Below are positions 1 through 7,794 of a DNA stretch of 22,282 bases, in pieces. The DNA comes from Hoskinsella mucinilytica (lineage in GTDB: Bacteria; Bacillota_I; Bacilli_A; Erysipelotrichales; Erysipelotrichaceae). The notes beneath the pieces are model-generated. The model was given only the letters and a program-made list of their open reading frames with translations. It ran no database searches and had not been told where the DNA came from. The stretch is taken from the NCBI RefSeq assembly GCF_045223415.1, contig NZ_JBEQZJ010000051.1, positions 1-22,282 on the forward strand. The letters run 5' to 3'. Each line of letters begins with the position of its first letter. The first letter of the stretch is position 1. Both the position numbers and the translations under genes were made by a program.

Positions 1-2
1 AG

Positions 3-8
3 TATAAT
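3..8 (+). promoter_or_regulatory. -10 element for the ACT/PFL operon
   Basis: A perfect TATAAT lies about 30 bases before the first start codon of the window. Its -35 partner would fall outside the window, so only half of the promoter can be seen. The leader that follows carries a strong AGGAGG ribosome site at 25-30. Confidence 0.5.
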
Positions 9-37
9 ATTAGGTAATCTGAACAGGAGGAAAGAGA

Positions 38-307
38 ATGAGAGCAGTGATTAGTGTTATCGGAAAAGATATGGTAGGTATTTTGGCTAAGGTCAGTACC
101 GAGTGTGAAAAAGCAAATATGAACGTGATCGAGGTATCACAGACATTACTACAGGATATGTTTGCCATGATCATGTTGATCGATATTACAAATGGCAATA
201 CTTCATTGGCTGAGTTTGCGAGCCATATGGAGGAAAAAGGTAAAGAATTTGGAATGATCATCCATGTTATGCATGAAGATATCTTTAATGCAATGCATAA
301 GATTTAG
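38..307 (+). CDS. ACT domain-containing protein (UPF0237 type)
   Basis: An 89-residue protein made of a single ACT fold. It starts MRAVISVIGKD-MVGILAKVS, the typical first strand and helix of the small stand-alone ACT proteins of the UPF0237 family, with the ligand-loop pattern GxDxxGI kept (GKDMVGI). AGGAGG at 25-30 sets the start at 38 with 7-base spacing. The next gene, a PFL/UPF0210 protein, begins 12 bases after the stop. This ACT-PFL pair is conserved in many Firmicutes, including streptococci. ACT domains usually bind small ligands such as amino acids, so a regulatory partner role for the PFL protein is likely but unproven. There is no enzyme domain in this protein. Confidence 0.9.
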   Translation: MRAVISVIGKDMVGILAKVSTECEKANMNVIEVSQTLLQDMFAMIMLIDITNGNTSLAEFASHMEEKGKEFGMIIHVMHEDIFNAMHKI

Positions 308-319
308 AGGTAGTCTGAT

Positions 320-1678
320 ATGATGAATGTACATGAAATATTAGAAACCATCAAGATGATCGATGAGGAATATCTTGATGTTCGTACAATTACAATGGGA
401 ATTTCTTTATTGGATTGTGCGGATAGCGATATTGATAAGTCTTGTGAAAAGATTTATAACAAGATTACACGTCTTGCGAAAGACCTTGTTAAGACCGGGG
501 ATGACATTTCTAGAGAATATGGAATTCCTATCATTAATAAGCGAATTAGTGTTACACCAATCTCCATGTTAGTGGCTGTCAGCGGTGGAGATCCAGTGAA
601 ATATGCATTGACATTAGAGCGTTGTGCGCAAGCTGTTGGTGTGAATTTTATTGGTGGTTACTCTGCGCTCGTACAAAAAGGATGTGCTGCAGGTGATCGT
701 GAATTAATGGAAAGCATTCCAAGAGCATTGTCCGTAACAGAACATGTTTGTGCTTCTGTTAATATTGGTTCTACAAAGGCCGGTATCAATATGAATGCGG
801 TAGAGTTGATGGGGCGCATGGTCAAAGAAGCTGCAGAACTAACAAAAGATAACAATTGTCTTGGTGCAGCTAAGCTAGTTGTTTTCTGTAATGCTCCAGA
901 TGATAATCCATTCATGGCCGGTGCATTTCATGGCGTAGGGGAAGCAGATTGTGTCATTAATGTCGGAGTAAGTGGTCCTGGTGTTGTACGTGCGGCATTG
1001 GCAAAGGCTCCTAAAGATATTCCGATGAATGAACTAGCAGATATTATTAAGAAAACAGCGTTTAAGATTACTCGAATGGGGCAATTGGTAGGTTCTCTTG
1101 CAAGTGAACGTTTAGGCGTACCATTTGGTATTGTAGACCTGTCTTTGGCACCAACACCGGCAATCGGTGATAGTGTTGCTTATATCTTAGAAGAAATGGG
1201 ATTAGAAAGCTGTGGTGCATATGGTACTACTGCATGTCTTGCGATGCTGAATGACGCTGTAAAAAAAGGTGGCGTTATGGCTAGTAGTAACGTCGGTGGT
1301 TTATCTGGTGCCTTTATTCCTGTTAGTGAAGATGCAGGCATGATTGCCGCAGCGAAAAACGGAACGCTTTGTTTAGAAAAACTAGAGGCAATGACAGCTG
1401 TTTGTTCTGTAGGATTAGATATGATCGTGATTCCTGGAGAAACAAAACCGGAGATTATTTCCGGTATCATTGCAGATGAAGCAGCAATCGGTATGGTGAA
1501 TTCCAAGACAACAGCGGTTCGTGTGATACCTGCAATCGGTAAAAAGGTTGGCGAAGAATTAGAGTTCGGTGGATTGCTTGGTAGTGGTCCTGTTATGAAT
1601 ATCAATCAAACAGATTGTTCTGTTATGATTCATCGTAAAGGTAAAATTCCGGCTCCGATCCAAAGTTTGAAAAATTAA
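320..1678 (+). CDS. PFL family protein (UPF0210/DUF711)
   Basis: A 452-residue protein of the UPF0210 (DUF711) family, close to the usual family length of about 450. The conserved Gly/Ala-rich central stretch (GGYSALVQKG, INVGVSGPGVV, GIVDLSLAPTPAIGDS) and the C-terminal GGLLGSGPVMNIN are all present. The fold is related to pyruvate formate-lyase-like barrels, but I see no glycyl-radical motif, so the name should not be read as an enzymatic assignment. No signal peptide or membrane helix is visible, so it should be cytosolic. It is co-transcribed with the ACT protein upstream. Two adjacent ATGs occur at 320 and 323; the upstream AGAGGTAG is a modest ribosome site. A terminator follows directly. 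The biochemical role is unknown to me. Confidence 0.9.
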   Translation: MMNVHEILETIKMIDEEYLDVRTITMGISLLDCADSDIDKSCEKIYNKITRLAKDLVKTGDDISREYGIPIINKRISVTPISMLVAVSGGDPVKYALTLERCAQAVGVNFIGGYSALVQKGCAAGDRELMESIPRALSVTEHVCASVNIGSTKAGINMNAVELMGRMVKEAAELTKDNNCLGAAKLVVFCNAPDDNPFMAGAFHGVGEADCVINVGVSGPGVVRAALAKAPKDIPMNELADIIKKTAFKITRMGQLVGSLASERLGVPFGIVDLSLAPTPAIGDSVAYILEEMGLESCGAYGTTACLAMLNDAVKKGGVMASSNVGGLSGAFIPVSEDAGMIAAAKNGTLCLEKLEAMTAVCSVGLDMIVIPGETKPEIISGIIADEAAIGMVNSKTTAVRVIPAIGKKVGEELEFGGLLGSGPVMNINQTDCSVMIHRKGKIPAPIQSLKN

Positions 1679-1683
1679 AAATC

Positions 1684-1725
1684 AAGCTCTTAAAATGATG
1701 TCATATTGTTTTAAGAGTTTTTTTG
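1684..1725 (+). terminator. Rho-independent terminator of the ACT/PFL operon
   Basis: CTCTTAAAA at 1687-1695 pairs with TTTTAAGAG at 1709-1717, with a 13-base loop and a run of T after the stem. A-T and G-T pairs extend the base of the stem. Confidence 0.8.
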
Positions 1726-1808
1726 TTTATGAGTAAATTCTATGTGGTAACAGAAATAGATAATATGATTAAAATGTAAAGATTTGTTTTCATGGCTGTC
1801 TGATGTCG

Positions 1809-1824
1809 AGGAATGATGATTCCT
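1809..1824. promoter_or_regulatory. Inverted repeat upstream of the suf-like operon, possible operator
   Basis: AGGAAT and ATTCCT form perfect 6-base arms around GATG, about 35 bases before the candidate -10 of sufC. No T-run follows, so it is not a terminator. An operator for an iron-sulfur or redox regulator is possible but only inferred from position. Confidence 0.3.
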
Positions 1825-1856
1825 GTTAGAAAAGATTATATATTTTCCATGTTTTG

Positions 1857-1865
1857 TGATACAAT
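1857..1865 (+). promoter_or_regulatory. Candidate extended -10 promoter of sufC
   Basis: TGATACAAT is an extended -10 (TG, one base, TACAAT). No good -35 is seen at 17 bases upstream, which fits an extended -10 promoter. Transcription would start near 1872, just ahead of the sufC ribosome site. Confidence 0.45.
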
Positions 1866-1895
1866 AAAATGCGTATGGTAAAAGGAGAGAAGGAT

Positions 1896-2600
1896 ATGTT
1901 AGAATTACAACATCTGTCTTTTGAGGTTGATGGAAAAAAGATAGTAAATGATATAAATTTGATGATTCCAGATCATTGCTTTACTGTGATTACAGGACCA
2001 AATGGCGGTGGTAAATCAACATTAGCGAAATTGATCATGGGTATAGAGCTACCTACATCAGGAAAGATCCTTTTGGATGGTGTAGATATTACAAATAAAA
2101 CGATTGAAGAACGTGCGAAAATGAATATAGGATATGCGTTTCAGCAACCTCCTCGTTTTAAAGGGATGAGTGTACAACGTTTATTAACATTGGCGCATGG
2201 AAAGCATATGAGTAAGGAAGAATGCTGTGAAATATTAAGTAGTGTTGGACTATGTGCCAATGATTATATCGACCGTGATGTTGATGGCTCCTTATCCGGA
2301 GGCGAAGTGAAACGTATTGAAATCGCTAGTCTGCTTGCAAGGGAGTTGCGTCTTTCTATTTTTGATGAACCGGAAGCTGGTATCGATTTATGGAGCTTTG
2401 CGAAACTGGTTGAGACTTTTCAACAATTACAGGAACAACATAGACAATCGATTATTCTTATTTCGCATCAGGAGAGAATTATGCAATTGGCAGATGAAAT
2501 TGTCATCCTCGAAAATGGAAAAATGAAGCGAAAGGGTAGCAGAGATGAAATTTTACCATCACTGATGGACGAATTTGATTCCTGCGCATATAAAAAGTAG
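1896..2600 (+). CDS. sufC: SufC-like ABC ATPase (minimal Suf/SMS system)
   Basis: A 234-residue soluble ABC ATPase for Fe-S cluster assembly. Visible motifs are the Walker A GPNGGGKST (residues 34-42), Q-loop AFQQPP, signature SLSGGE, Walker B LSIFDEPEAGID and the switch histidine in ISHQ. The FDEPEAGIDLWSF stretch differs from the DEIDSGLD of classical SufC and is the form I associate with stand-alone SufC/SufB-like pairs. The start at 1896 is chosen because AAAGGAGAG lies 8 bases before it; an upstream in-frame ATG at 1869 has no ribosome site and lies at the expected transcription start. The partner scaffold gene starts 8 bases after the stop. No transmembrane partner occurs nearby, which argues against a transporter. 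Confidence 0.85.
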   Translation: MLELQHLSFEVDGKKIVNDINLMIPDHCFTVITGPNGGGKSTLAKLIMGIELPTSGKILLDGVDITNKTIEERAKMNIGYAFQQPPRFKGMSVQRLLTLAHGKHMSKEECCEILSSVGLCANDYIDRDVDGSLSGGEVKRIEIASLLARELRLSIFDEPEAGIDLWSFAKLVETFQQLQEQHRQSIILISHQERIMQLADEIVILENGKMKRKGSRDEILPSLMDEFDSCAYKK

Positions 2601-2608
2601 GTGATCGC

Positions 2609-3529
2609 ATGGAACAGATGGAAAAAGAGCTATTAAAGACAATTGCGGATATTAGTGGATTTATGCCGGGAAGCGCATTTAATTTGCGTAAAAATGGGGA
2701 AGGTGTAGAACGTCATTCTACGCCTAATGTTAAAATTGTCACAAAGGTCGATCAACCGGGCATTGATATTATCGTCAAGGCTCATACCGTTGGTGAAAGT
2801 GTACATATCCCTGTTATATTAACAGAAGCAGGAATACATGATATGGTATATAATGACTTTTATATTGAAGAAGGTGCAGATGTAGAAATTATTGCCGGTT
2901 GTGGAATACATAATGATGGTTGTGATACTAGTGAACATGATGGAATTCATACCTTTCATATTGGGAAAAATGCGAAAATCAGATATGTGGAAAAGCATTA
3001 TGGAGAGGGTGATGGTAGTGGAAAACGTATTTTAAATCCTACCACTGTTATTCATATGGAAGAAAATTCTTATGCGCAAATGGATATGAGTCAGATCAAG
3101 GGCGTGGATAGTACCTTTCGAAAAACAGAAGCCAATCTAGGAGCAGGTGCAAAGCTTGTCATCAATGAAAAACTGATGACACATGGGAAGCAAACAGCAC
3201 ATAGCGATGTGACGGTAAATTTAAATGGTGAGGATAGTGTCGTACAGATCGTTTCAAGGTCTGTAGGAAAAGATGCTTCTATTCAGGTATTCCATCCGAT
3301 CGCAGTGGGAAATAATAAGTCTAGGGCGCATATTCAATGTGATTCTATTATCATGGACCAAGCAAAGATCAGTTCTATACCGGAAATAGCAGCCAATCAT
3401 GTAGATGCACAGATCATTCATGAGGCAGCCATAGGAAAGATAAATAACGATCAATTGATCAAACTTCAAACATTAGGTTTGACCAGTGAGGAAGCAGAGA
3501 AAGAAATTGTGGATGGCTTTCTGAAATAA
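2609..3529 (+). CDS. SufB/SufD-family Fe-S assembly scaffold
   Basis: A 306-residue protein with the SufB/SufD beta-helix core, seen in the repeated short strands (VEIIAGCGIHNDG, AKIRYVEKHYGEG, ILNPTTVIHMEENS) and the conserved C-terminal part (AHIQCDSIIMDQAKISSIPEIAANHVDAQIIHEAAIGKI) with the E-A-A-I-G-x-I helix. It is clearly shorter than classical SufB (about 470) or SufD (about 430), as expected for the two-component SufC plus SufB/D systems. It forms an operon with sufC, 8 bases apart. There is no SufS, SufU or SufA gene in this cluster, so any cysteine desulfurase would be encoded elsewhere. The cysteine in AGCGIH and that in IQCDS are candidate cluster-building residues. Confidence 0.85.
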   Translation: MEQMEKELLKTIADISGFMPGSAFNLRKNGEGVERHSTPNVKIVTKVDQPGIDIIVKAHTVGESVHIPVILTEAGIHDMVYNDFYIEEGADVEIIAGCGIHNDGCDTSEHDGIHTFHIGKNAKIRYVEKHYGEGDGSGKRILNPTTVIHMEENSYAQMDMSQIKGVDSTFRKTEANLGAGAKLVINEKLMTHGKQTAHSDVTVNLNGEDSVVQIVSRSVGKDASIQVFHPIAVGNNKSRAHIQCDSIIMDQAKISSIPEIAANHVDAQIIHEAAIGKINNDQLIKLQTLGLTSEEAEKEIVDGFLK

Positions 3530-3536
3530 TTGATAT

Positions 3537-3563
3537 AAGGTGCTTGAGGAAGGCACCTTTTCC
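3537..3563 (+). terminator. Terminator of the suf-like operon
   Basis: AAGGTGCTT at 3537-3545 pairs with AAGGCACCTT at 3550-3559, with one bulged G, followed by TTTT. Confidence 0.75.
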
Positions 3564-3595
3564 ATGTGATAATGTTCTTTTTATTATCGATCATT

Positions 3596-3601
3596 TATGA
3601 T
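3596..3601 (+). promoter_or_regulatory. Candidate -10 of the EIIC-EAL gene
   Basis: TATGAT lies 32 bases before the start codon, in a very AT-rich leader. The region at -35 is poor, so this is only a weak prediction. Confidence 0.3.
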
Positions 3602-3633
3602 AAAATAAAATAAGAAAAAGGGGTAAAAAGGTT

Positions 3634-5724
3634 ATGTCTGCGAAAAAGAAAAATCATTTTAAAAATTCGATTTATGTACTTGCCATTCGACATGGTCTGA
3701 TGTTGGCAATACCATTTTTGATATTGGGTGCTTTTTCTTTATTGCTTTCCAGTTTTCCTATTGATGGGTATCAGCAATTTTTAATGAATTTTCACCATGG
3801 GGCATTAACTTCTGTTTTTACTACCCTTTATGATGTTACCTTAGGTTCTATTGCTTTGTTACTGATCATCACGATCAGCTACTCCTTTGGTAGATTGAGT
3901 TGTGATGATAATATCTTTTTTTATCCAGTAACTTCATTGGTGTCTTATACAGCTTTTTGCGGAGGAATTCAGCAAGAAAGCTATATTTTCGGACCTGAAT
4001 GGGTGTTTAGTGCAATGGTCATTACCATTTTGTGCTGTTCTTTGTTTAAAAGAGGAATGAAGATCGGAAGAAAGTTGGAAAAACTACATACGGCGGGAGC
4101 TGATTATTTATTTAATCAAGCAATTCAAGCAATCTTTCCGGTTATCATCATAGCATTGATGTTTGCGATAGCAGGAGGAGCACTAAGAGCTGTTTTAGGG
4201 GATATCAATATTACAAATTTTGGTTCTTATCTATTCTTGAAAATATTCAGTAAAGTGGGAAAGGGATTGTTTGGAGCCTTGTTGTATGTTTTCTTTGTCC
4301 ATTTTCTGTGGTTCTTCGGAATCCATGGAACGAATACTTTGGAAATGATTGCGCAACAGGTGTTAGAACCTGCCATTGGTATCAATCAGAACTTGATAGG
4401 TAATGGTTTTATGCCAACGGAAATATTTTCTAAAACTTTCCTTGATACATTTGCGTTTATCGGAGGATGTGGGGCAACACTATGCTTTATCATTGCGATC
4501 TTTATTTCAGCTAGAAAAAGTCATAATAGAAAATTAGCTAAGGTAGCTGGAATATCTGTACTATTTAATATCAATGAAATCGTTATTTTTGGTTTTCCTA
4601 TCATATTTAATCCAATGATGCTCATTCCTTTTGTATTAACACCAATTGTATTAACATTGATCAGTGCTTTTGTCACAAGTATAGGAATGGTGCCAATGGT
4701 AAGCGAAACGGTTCAGTGGACTGTGCCGATTTTTTTAAGCGGGTATACAGCAACAGGATCAATTTCAGGTAGTATCCTTCAACTATTTAATTTGTTATTA
4801 GGTATTTTGATCTATATGCCGTTTGTGAAAATATGTGAGGATCGTCAAAGCAAAGACTTTACATCATCTATTCATCACATGGCGAAGGATATGGCAAAGG
4901 GGGAAGCAATTGGTATGATTCCGTTGTTTTTATCTGATGGTTATGAATATCATTTTGATGCTCGAACCTTAGTATCTGATTTGCGTAATGCAATGAAACG
5001 TCATCAGCTTGAATTATTTTATCAGGTACAGATGGATCAAAAGGGAGAGCTTTACGGCGCAGAAGCGTTGCTTCGGTGGAATCATCCTGTTGCGGACTAT
5101 GTTTCTCCACCTTTGATGATTGCTTTGGCACATGAAGACGGCTTTTTAAATGAACTAGGCTACTATATCATTGAAAAAGCATGTAAGGATATCAAGACCT
5201 TTGAAGCTAATCATATGAAACTTCAGATTTCTATCAATATTTCAGCTAAGCAGTTAGAGGATGAGCATTTTGTGGACAATGTTTTGAAGTTGTTGGAAAA
5301 ATATCAGATAACGAAACAATTTGTGACCTTTGAAGTTACGGAGCAATCTCTTTTAAATACTTCAGATTTGATCATCGATCGTATTCAGACGTTAAGAAGT
5401 AAAGGAATTGAAATGAGTATGGATGATTTCGGAATGGGGCATAGTTCTATGATGTATTTACAAGAAAATGCATTTGATGAGGTTAAATTGGATGGTAGTT
5501 TGGTACGTCATATCTCTGATAATGAGCGTTCAAAGAAAATTATCATGGGTGTAATTGAAATGGCCAGAAAGCTAAATTATCATGTTGTTGCGGAATTTGT
5601 AGAAACCAAAGAACAGCTGAACATCTTAAAGGAGCTAGGTTGTGATATTTATCAGGGTTATTATTATGGTAAAGCAATGAAGGTACAGGATTTTATGAAT
5701 GAATATCAAAGAGTGGAGAATTAG
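3634..5724 (+). CDS. PTS EIIC-like membrane domain fused to an EAL c-di-GMP phosphodiesterase
   Basis: A 696-residue fusion. Residues about 10-400 form a polytopic EIIC domain of the lactose/cellobiose (ChbC-like) type with about ten hydrophobic segments. It keeps the loop histidine in FGIHGTN (H231) and the glutamate of NINEIVIFG (E315), the residues that contact sugar in that family. Residues about 445-690 form a complete EAL domain: E477 in EALLRW, N535 in SINIS, E567 and E570 in FEVTE, D597 and D598 in DDFGMG, K618, E654 in AEFVE and Q674 in YQGYY. All metal and catalytic positions are present, so hydrolysis of c-di-GMP to pGpG is expected. There is no GGDEF domain and no EIIA or EIIB gene nearby, so the EIIC part may act as a sugar sensor. 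The ribosome site is weak (AAAAAGG close to the ATG). A nuclease gene follows 1 base after the stop. Confidence 0.9.
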   Translation: MSAKKKNHFKNSIYVLAIRHGLMLAIPFLILGAFSLLLSSFPIDGYQQFLMNFHHGALTSVFTTLYDVTLGSIALLLIITISYSFGRLSCDDNIFFYPVTSLVSYTAFCGGIQQESYIFGPEWVFSAMVITILCCSLFKRGMKIGRKLEKLHTAGADYLFNQAIQAIFPVIIIALMFAIAGGALRAVLGDINITNFGSYLFLKIFSKVGKGLFGALLYVFFVHFLWFFGIHGTNTLEMIAQQVLEPAIGINQNLIGNGFMPTEIFSKTFLDTFAFIGGCGATLCFIIAIFISARKSHNRKLAKVAGISVLFNINEIVIFGFPIIFNPMMLIPFVLTPIVLTLISAFVTSIGMVPMVSETVQWTVPIFLSGYTATGSISGSILQLFNLLLGILIYMPFVKICEDRQSKDFTSSIHHMAKDMAKGEAIGMIPLFLSDGYEYHFDARTLVSDLRNAMKRHQLELFYQVQMDQKGELYGAEALLRWNHPVADYVSPPLMIALAHEDGFLNELGYYIIEKACKDIKTFEANHMKLQISINISAKQLEDEHFVDNVLKLLEKYQITKQFVTFEVTEQSLLNTSDLIIDRIQTLRSKGIEMSMDDFGMGHSSMMYLQENAFDEVKLDGSLVRHISDNERSKKIIMGVIEMARKLNYHVVAEFVETKEQLNILKELGCDIYQGYYYGKAMKVQDFMNEYQRVEN

Positions 5725-5725
5725 G

Positions 5726-6343
5726 ATGAAGAAAAAACTATTATTGACATTGATCTTATTTTTGTTTGTATGTTTACCGATACAGGCGAACACGAAAAAA
5801 ACAGTCACATTATCAAAATGTACAGATGGAGATACTGCACATTTTATGGTCGATGGGAAGGATACTACGGTACGTTTTTTGGCTGTGAATGCTCCAGAAT
5901 ATACCAAAGAAAAAGAGTTTTATGGGAAAGAAGCAAGTGAATATGTTTGTGATCGATTAACCAAAGCCAAACAAATCGAATTGGAATATGATGAAGGCAG
6001 TGATCGAACTGACAAATACGGAAGAGATCTGGCATGGATCTTCGTAGATGGAACATTATTGGAAAAGGATTTGGTAAAGCAAGGCTATGCGGAAGTAAAA
6101 TATATTTATGGTGATTATGCCTATACAGATGAATTAAAAGCGTTAGAAAAAGAGGCAAAAGCACAAAAGCTCGGTATGTGGAGCGATAATCAGACAGCCT
6201 CTCAACAGGAAGAAGAGCTACCTTACATGATGAGTGCAATTGGTGGTGTGATTCTGATCTTAGCCAGTACTTTTTTCGTAAAAGGTAAACGAAATAAGAA
6301 GAAACTCATCAAACAGGGTATCAAACAAATCAAGCGTAAATAA
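5726..6343 (+). CDS. Secreted, C-terminally anchored thermonuclease (SNase family)
   Basis: A 205-residue protein with an N-terminal signal peptide (MKKKLLLTLILFLFVCLPIQA) and a staphylococcal-nuclease domain at about 26-153. Active-site counterparts are R50 (VRFL), E58 (NAPE) and R100 (KYGRDLAW), with D34/D36 in TDGDT for calcium. The calcium ligand equal to Asp40 of S. aureus is Asn55, a common variant. Residues 168-186 form a C-terminal membrane helix followed by a very basic tail (KGKRNKKK). The nuclease should therefore sit outside the cell, held in the membrane, and degrade extracellular DNA or RNA. The start at 5726 is chosen because GGAG lies 7 bases upstream and the signal peptide begins there; an in-frame ATG at 5699 adds nine residues inside the previous gene. 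It is translationally linked to the EIIC-EAL gene. Confidence 0.88.
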   Translation: MKKKLLLTLILFLFVCLPIQANTKKTVTLSKCTDGDTAHFMVDGKDTTVRFLAVNAPEYTKEKEFYGKEASEYVCDRLTKAKQIELEYDEGSDRTDKYGRDLAWIFVDGTLLEKDLVKQGYAEVKYIYGDYAYTDELKALEKEAKAQKLGMWSDNQTASQQEEELPYMMSAIGGVILILASTFFVKGKRNKKKLIKQGIKQIKRK

Positions 6344-6346
6344 AAA

Positions 6347-6382
6347 ATGCTGTCTAGATCATATTTGATCAGACAGCTTCTT
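6347..6382. terminator. Bidirectional terminator between convergent genes
   Basis: GCTGTCT at 6349-6355 pairs with AGACAGC at 6371-6377, and the inner GATCA pairs with TGATC. A T-rich tail follows on the plus strand and six T follow on the minus strand, so it can serve both the nuclease gene and the flavodiiron gene. Confidence 0.8.
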
Positions 6383-6457
6383 TTCATTTGTTATATTAGA
6401 TATCAAAGAATATAAAATCAAGAGGTCAAGTATCTTTTTAGGATAATGACGAGTGAT

Positions 6458-7657
6458 TTAACTATGCTTGATTTCTTCAGCGAGTTGTTTTCCTAGTTCC
6501 ATCAAAGCATCTAAATCCTGCTCACTAGGTGTATAATTTTGCGCTAATACTTGGTCATTCAATAATGGGATGCCCGCTGTTTCCAATCTTTTATTGATTT
6601 CTTTTGTTACTCCATTGAACCATCCATAAGATCCAAAGCCAAGGCCTTTTTTTCCTTTGATCTTACAACTTGCTAGTTTTTCAAGAAAACCTGAGATATT
6701 GGTGGCCATGACATTGTTGTAGCAACCACTTCCAACAAGGATAGCTTTTGCGTCTATTAATTCCTTCATGATAACTGCAGGAGATGTCATAGAATATTTG
6801 AATACTTTCACACAGATACCATTTCTTCCCATACCTTCAGCAAGTGCTTCTGCCATTTCTTGCGTATGCTTCCAGACACTCTCATAAACGATAACTGCTT
6901 TGTCTGTACTTTTGAAGGTCGCAAAGCCTTCATAAGCCGCTAACATCTCTTGAATATAGGTTCTCCAAATAACACCATGTGCTGGAGCAATCATATCAAT
7001 TTCAATTCCCATATCCTTGATCTGTTTCAATTTATTTGCTACCTGTGTTCCATAAGGCATTACGATATTGGCGTAGTAATCTTTCGCACGATCTAAGCAT
7101 TTATCTAAGCCATGCGCATCATCAAAAATATCATAACTTGCAATATGCTGACCAAAAGCATCATTACTAAAAGCGATTTTTTGTTCCTTTACATACGTCA
7201 GCATGTTATCCGGCCAATGAATCAAAGGCATTTCCACAAACGTTAATGTTTGCTTTCCAATGCATAAGGTATCACCTGTTTTAACCTTACGATAATCATA
7301 ATCTTTAAAATACTGTTTTAACATGATGCCGACACCGGCATTGGATGCATAAGGATGAGCATTTGGATATGCTTGCATAAATTTCACAAAACCACCAGAA
7401 TGATCTGGCTCTGCATGTTGACAAATGACATTGTGAATTGGCTGATCACCTATTACACTGTGAATACGCTCCATCATAATATCAAAAAATTCTTCCTCGA
7501 CGGTATCGATAAGGGTAATTTCTTCATCTACGATCAAGTAGGCATTGTATGTAGTACCTTCTGTGATGGGAAAGATATCGCCATGGAAATGACGACAGTT
7601 AAAGTCATGTACTCCCACCCAATACATATTCTCCTTTATTTGAATTGCTTGCTTCAT
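6458..7657 (-). CDS. fprA: Flavodiiron protein (FprA, A-type flavoprotein)
   Basis: A 399-residue class A flavodiiron protein. The metallo-beta-lactamase-like domain (about 1-250) holds all seven di-iron ligands: H81, E83, D85 and H86 in HAEPDH, H147 in IHWPD, D166 in SNDAF and H227 in APAHG. The flavodoxin domain (about 254-395) starts AVIVYES and has GSGCYNNV and GFGSYGWFNG loops that bind FMN. Such enzymes reduce oxygen to water, and sometimes nitric oxide, in the cytosol of anaerobes, taking electrons from rubredoxin or F420H2. No rubredoxin domain is attached. The start at 7657 follows AGAGGTGAT; the 13 extra upstream codons lack a ribosome site. The gene stands alone, convergent with the nuclease gene and divergent from nagA. 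Confidence 0.93.
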   Translation of the reverse strand: MKQAIQIKENMYWVGVHDFNCRHFHGDIFPITEGTTYNAYLIVDEEITLIDTVEEEFFDIMMERIHSVIGDQPIHNVICQHAEPDHSGGFVKFMQAYPNAHPYASNAGVGIMLKQYFKDYDYRKVKTGDTLCIGKQTLTFVEMPLIHWPDNMLTYVKEQKIAFSNDAFGQHIASYDIFDDAHGLDKCLDRAKDYYANIVMPYGTQVANKLKQIKDMGIEIDMIAPAHGVIWRTYIQEMLAAYEGFATFKSTDKAVIVYESVWKHTQEMAEALAEGMGRNGICVKVFKYSMTSPAVIMKELIDAKAILVGSGCYNNVMATNISGFLEKLASCKIKGKKGLGFGSYGWFNGVTKEINKRLETAGIPLLNDQVLAQNYTPSEQDLDALMELGKQLAEEIKHS

Positions 7658-7780
7658 TGTATCACCTCTAATTCTTAATTGTAATTGGATATCCATAATT
7701 TGTCTACTATTTTGATTTTTTAATGGAATTTCTATGGAAATTTGTATTTATTAACGAAAATGGTGCAGGAATTAAAAAAA

Positions 7781-7794
7781 GGAAAGCGTTCCCG
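7781..7794 (+). promoter_or_regulatory. cre-like operator before nagA
   Basis: GGAAAGCGTTCCCG matches 11 of 14 positions of the catabolite-responsive element consensus and lies just upstream of the candidate -35. CcpA-type repression of nagA in the presence of preferred sugars would fit, as for nag genes in other Firmicutes, but is inferred. Confidence 0.4.

Noticed and set aside
5873..5901. Asn in place of the calcium-binding Asp40 of S. aureus nuclease
   Set aside because: The NAPE/NTPE form is common in bacterial SNase proteins and the catalytic Arg, Glu, Arg are intact.
6206..6300. LPYMM before a hydrophobic helix and basic tail, resembling a sortase signal
   Set aside because: The LPxTG motif is not present and the basic tail is about 20 residues, far longer than in sortase substrates. 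A plain membrane anchor explains it better.
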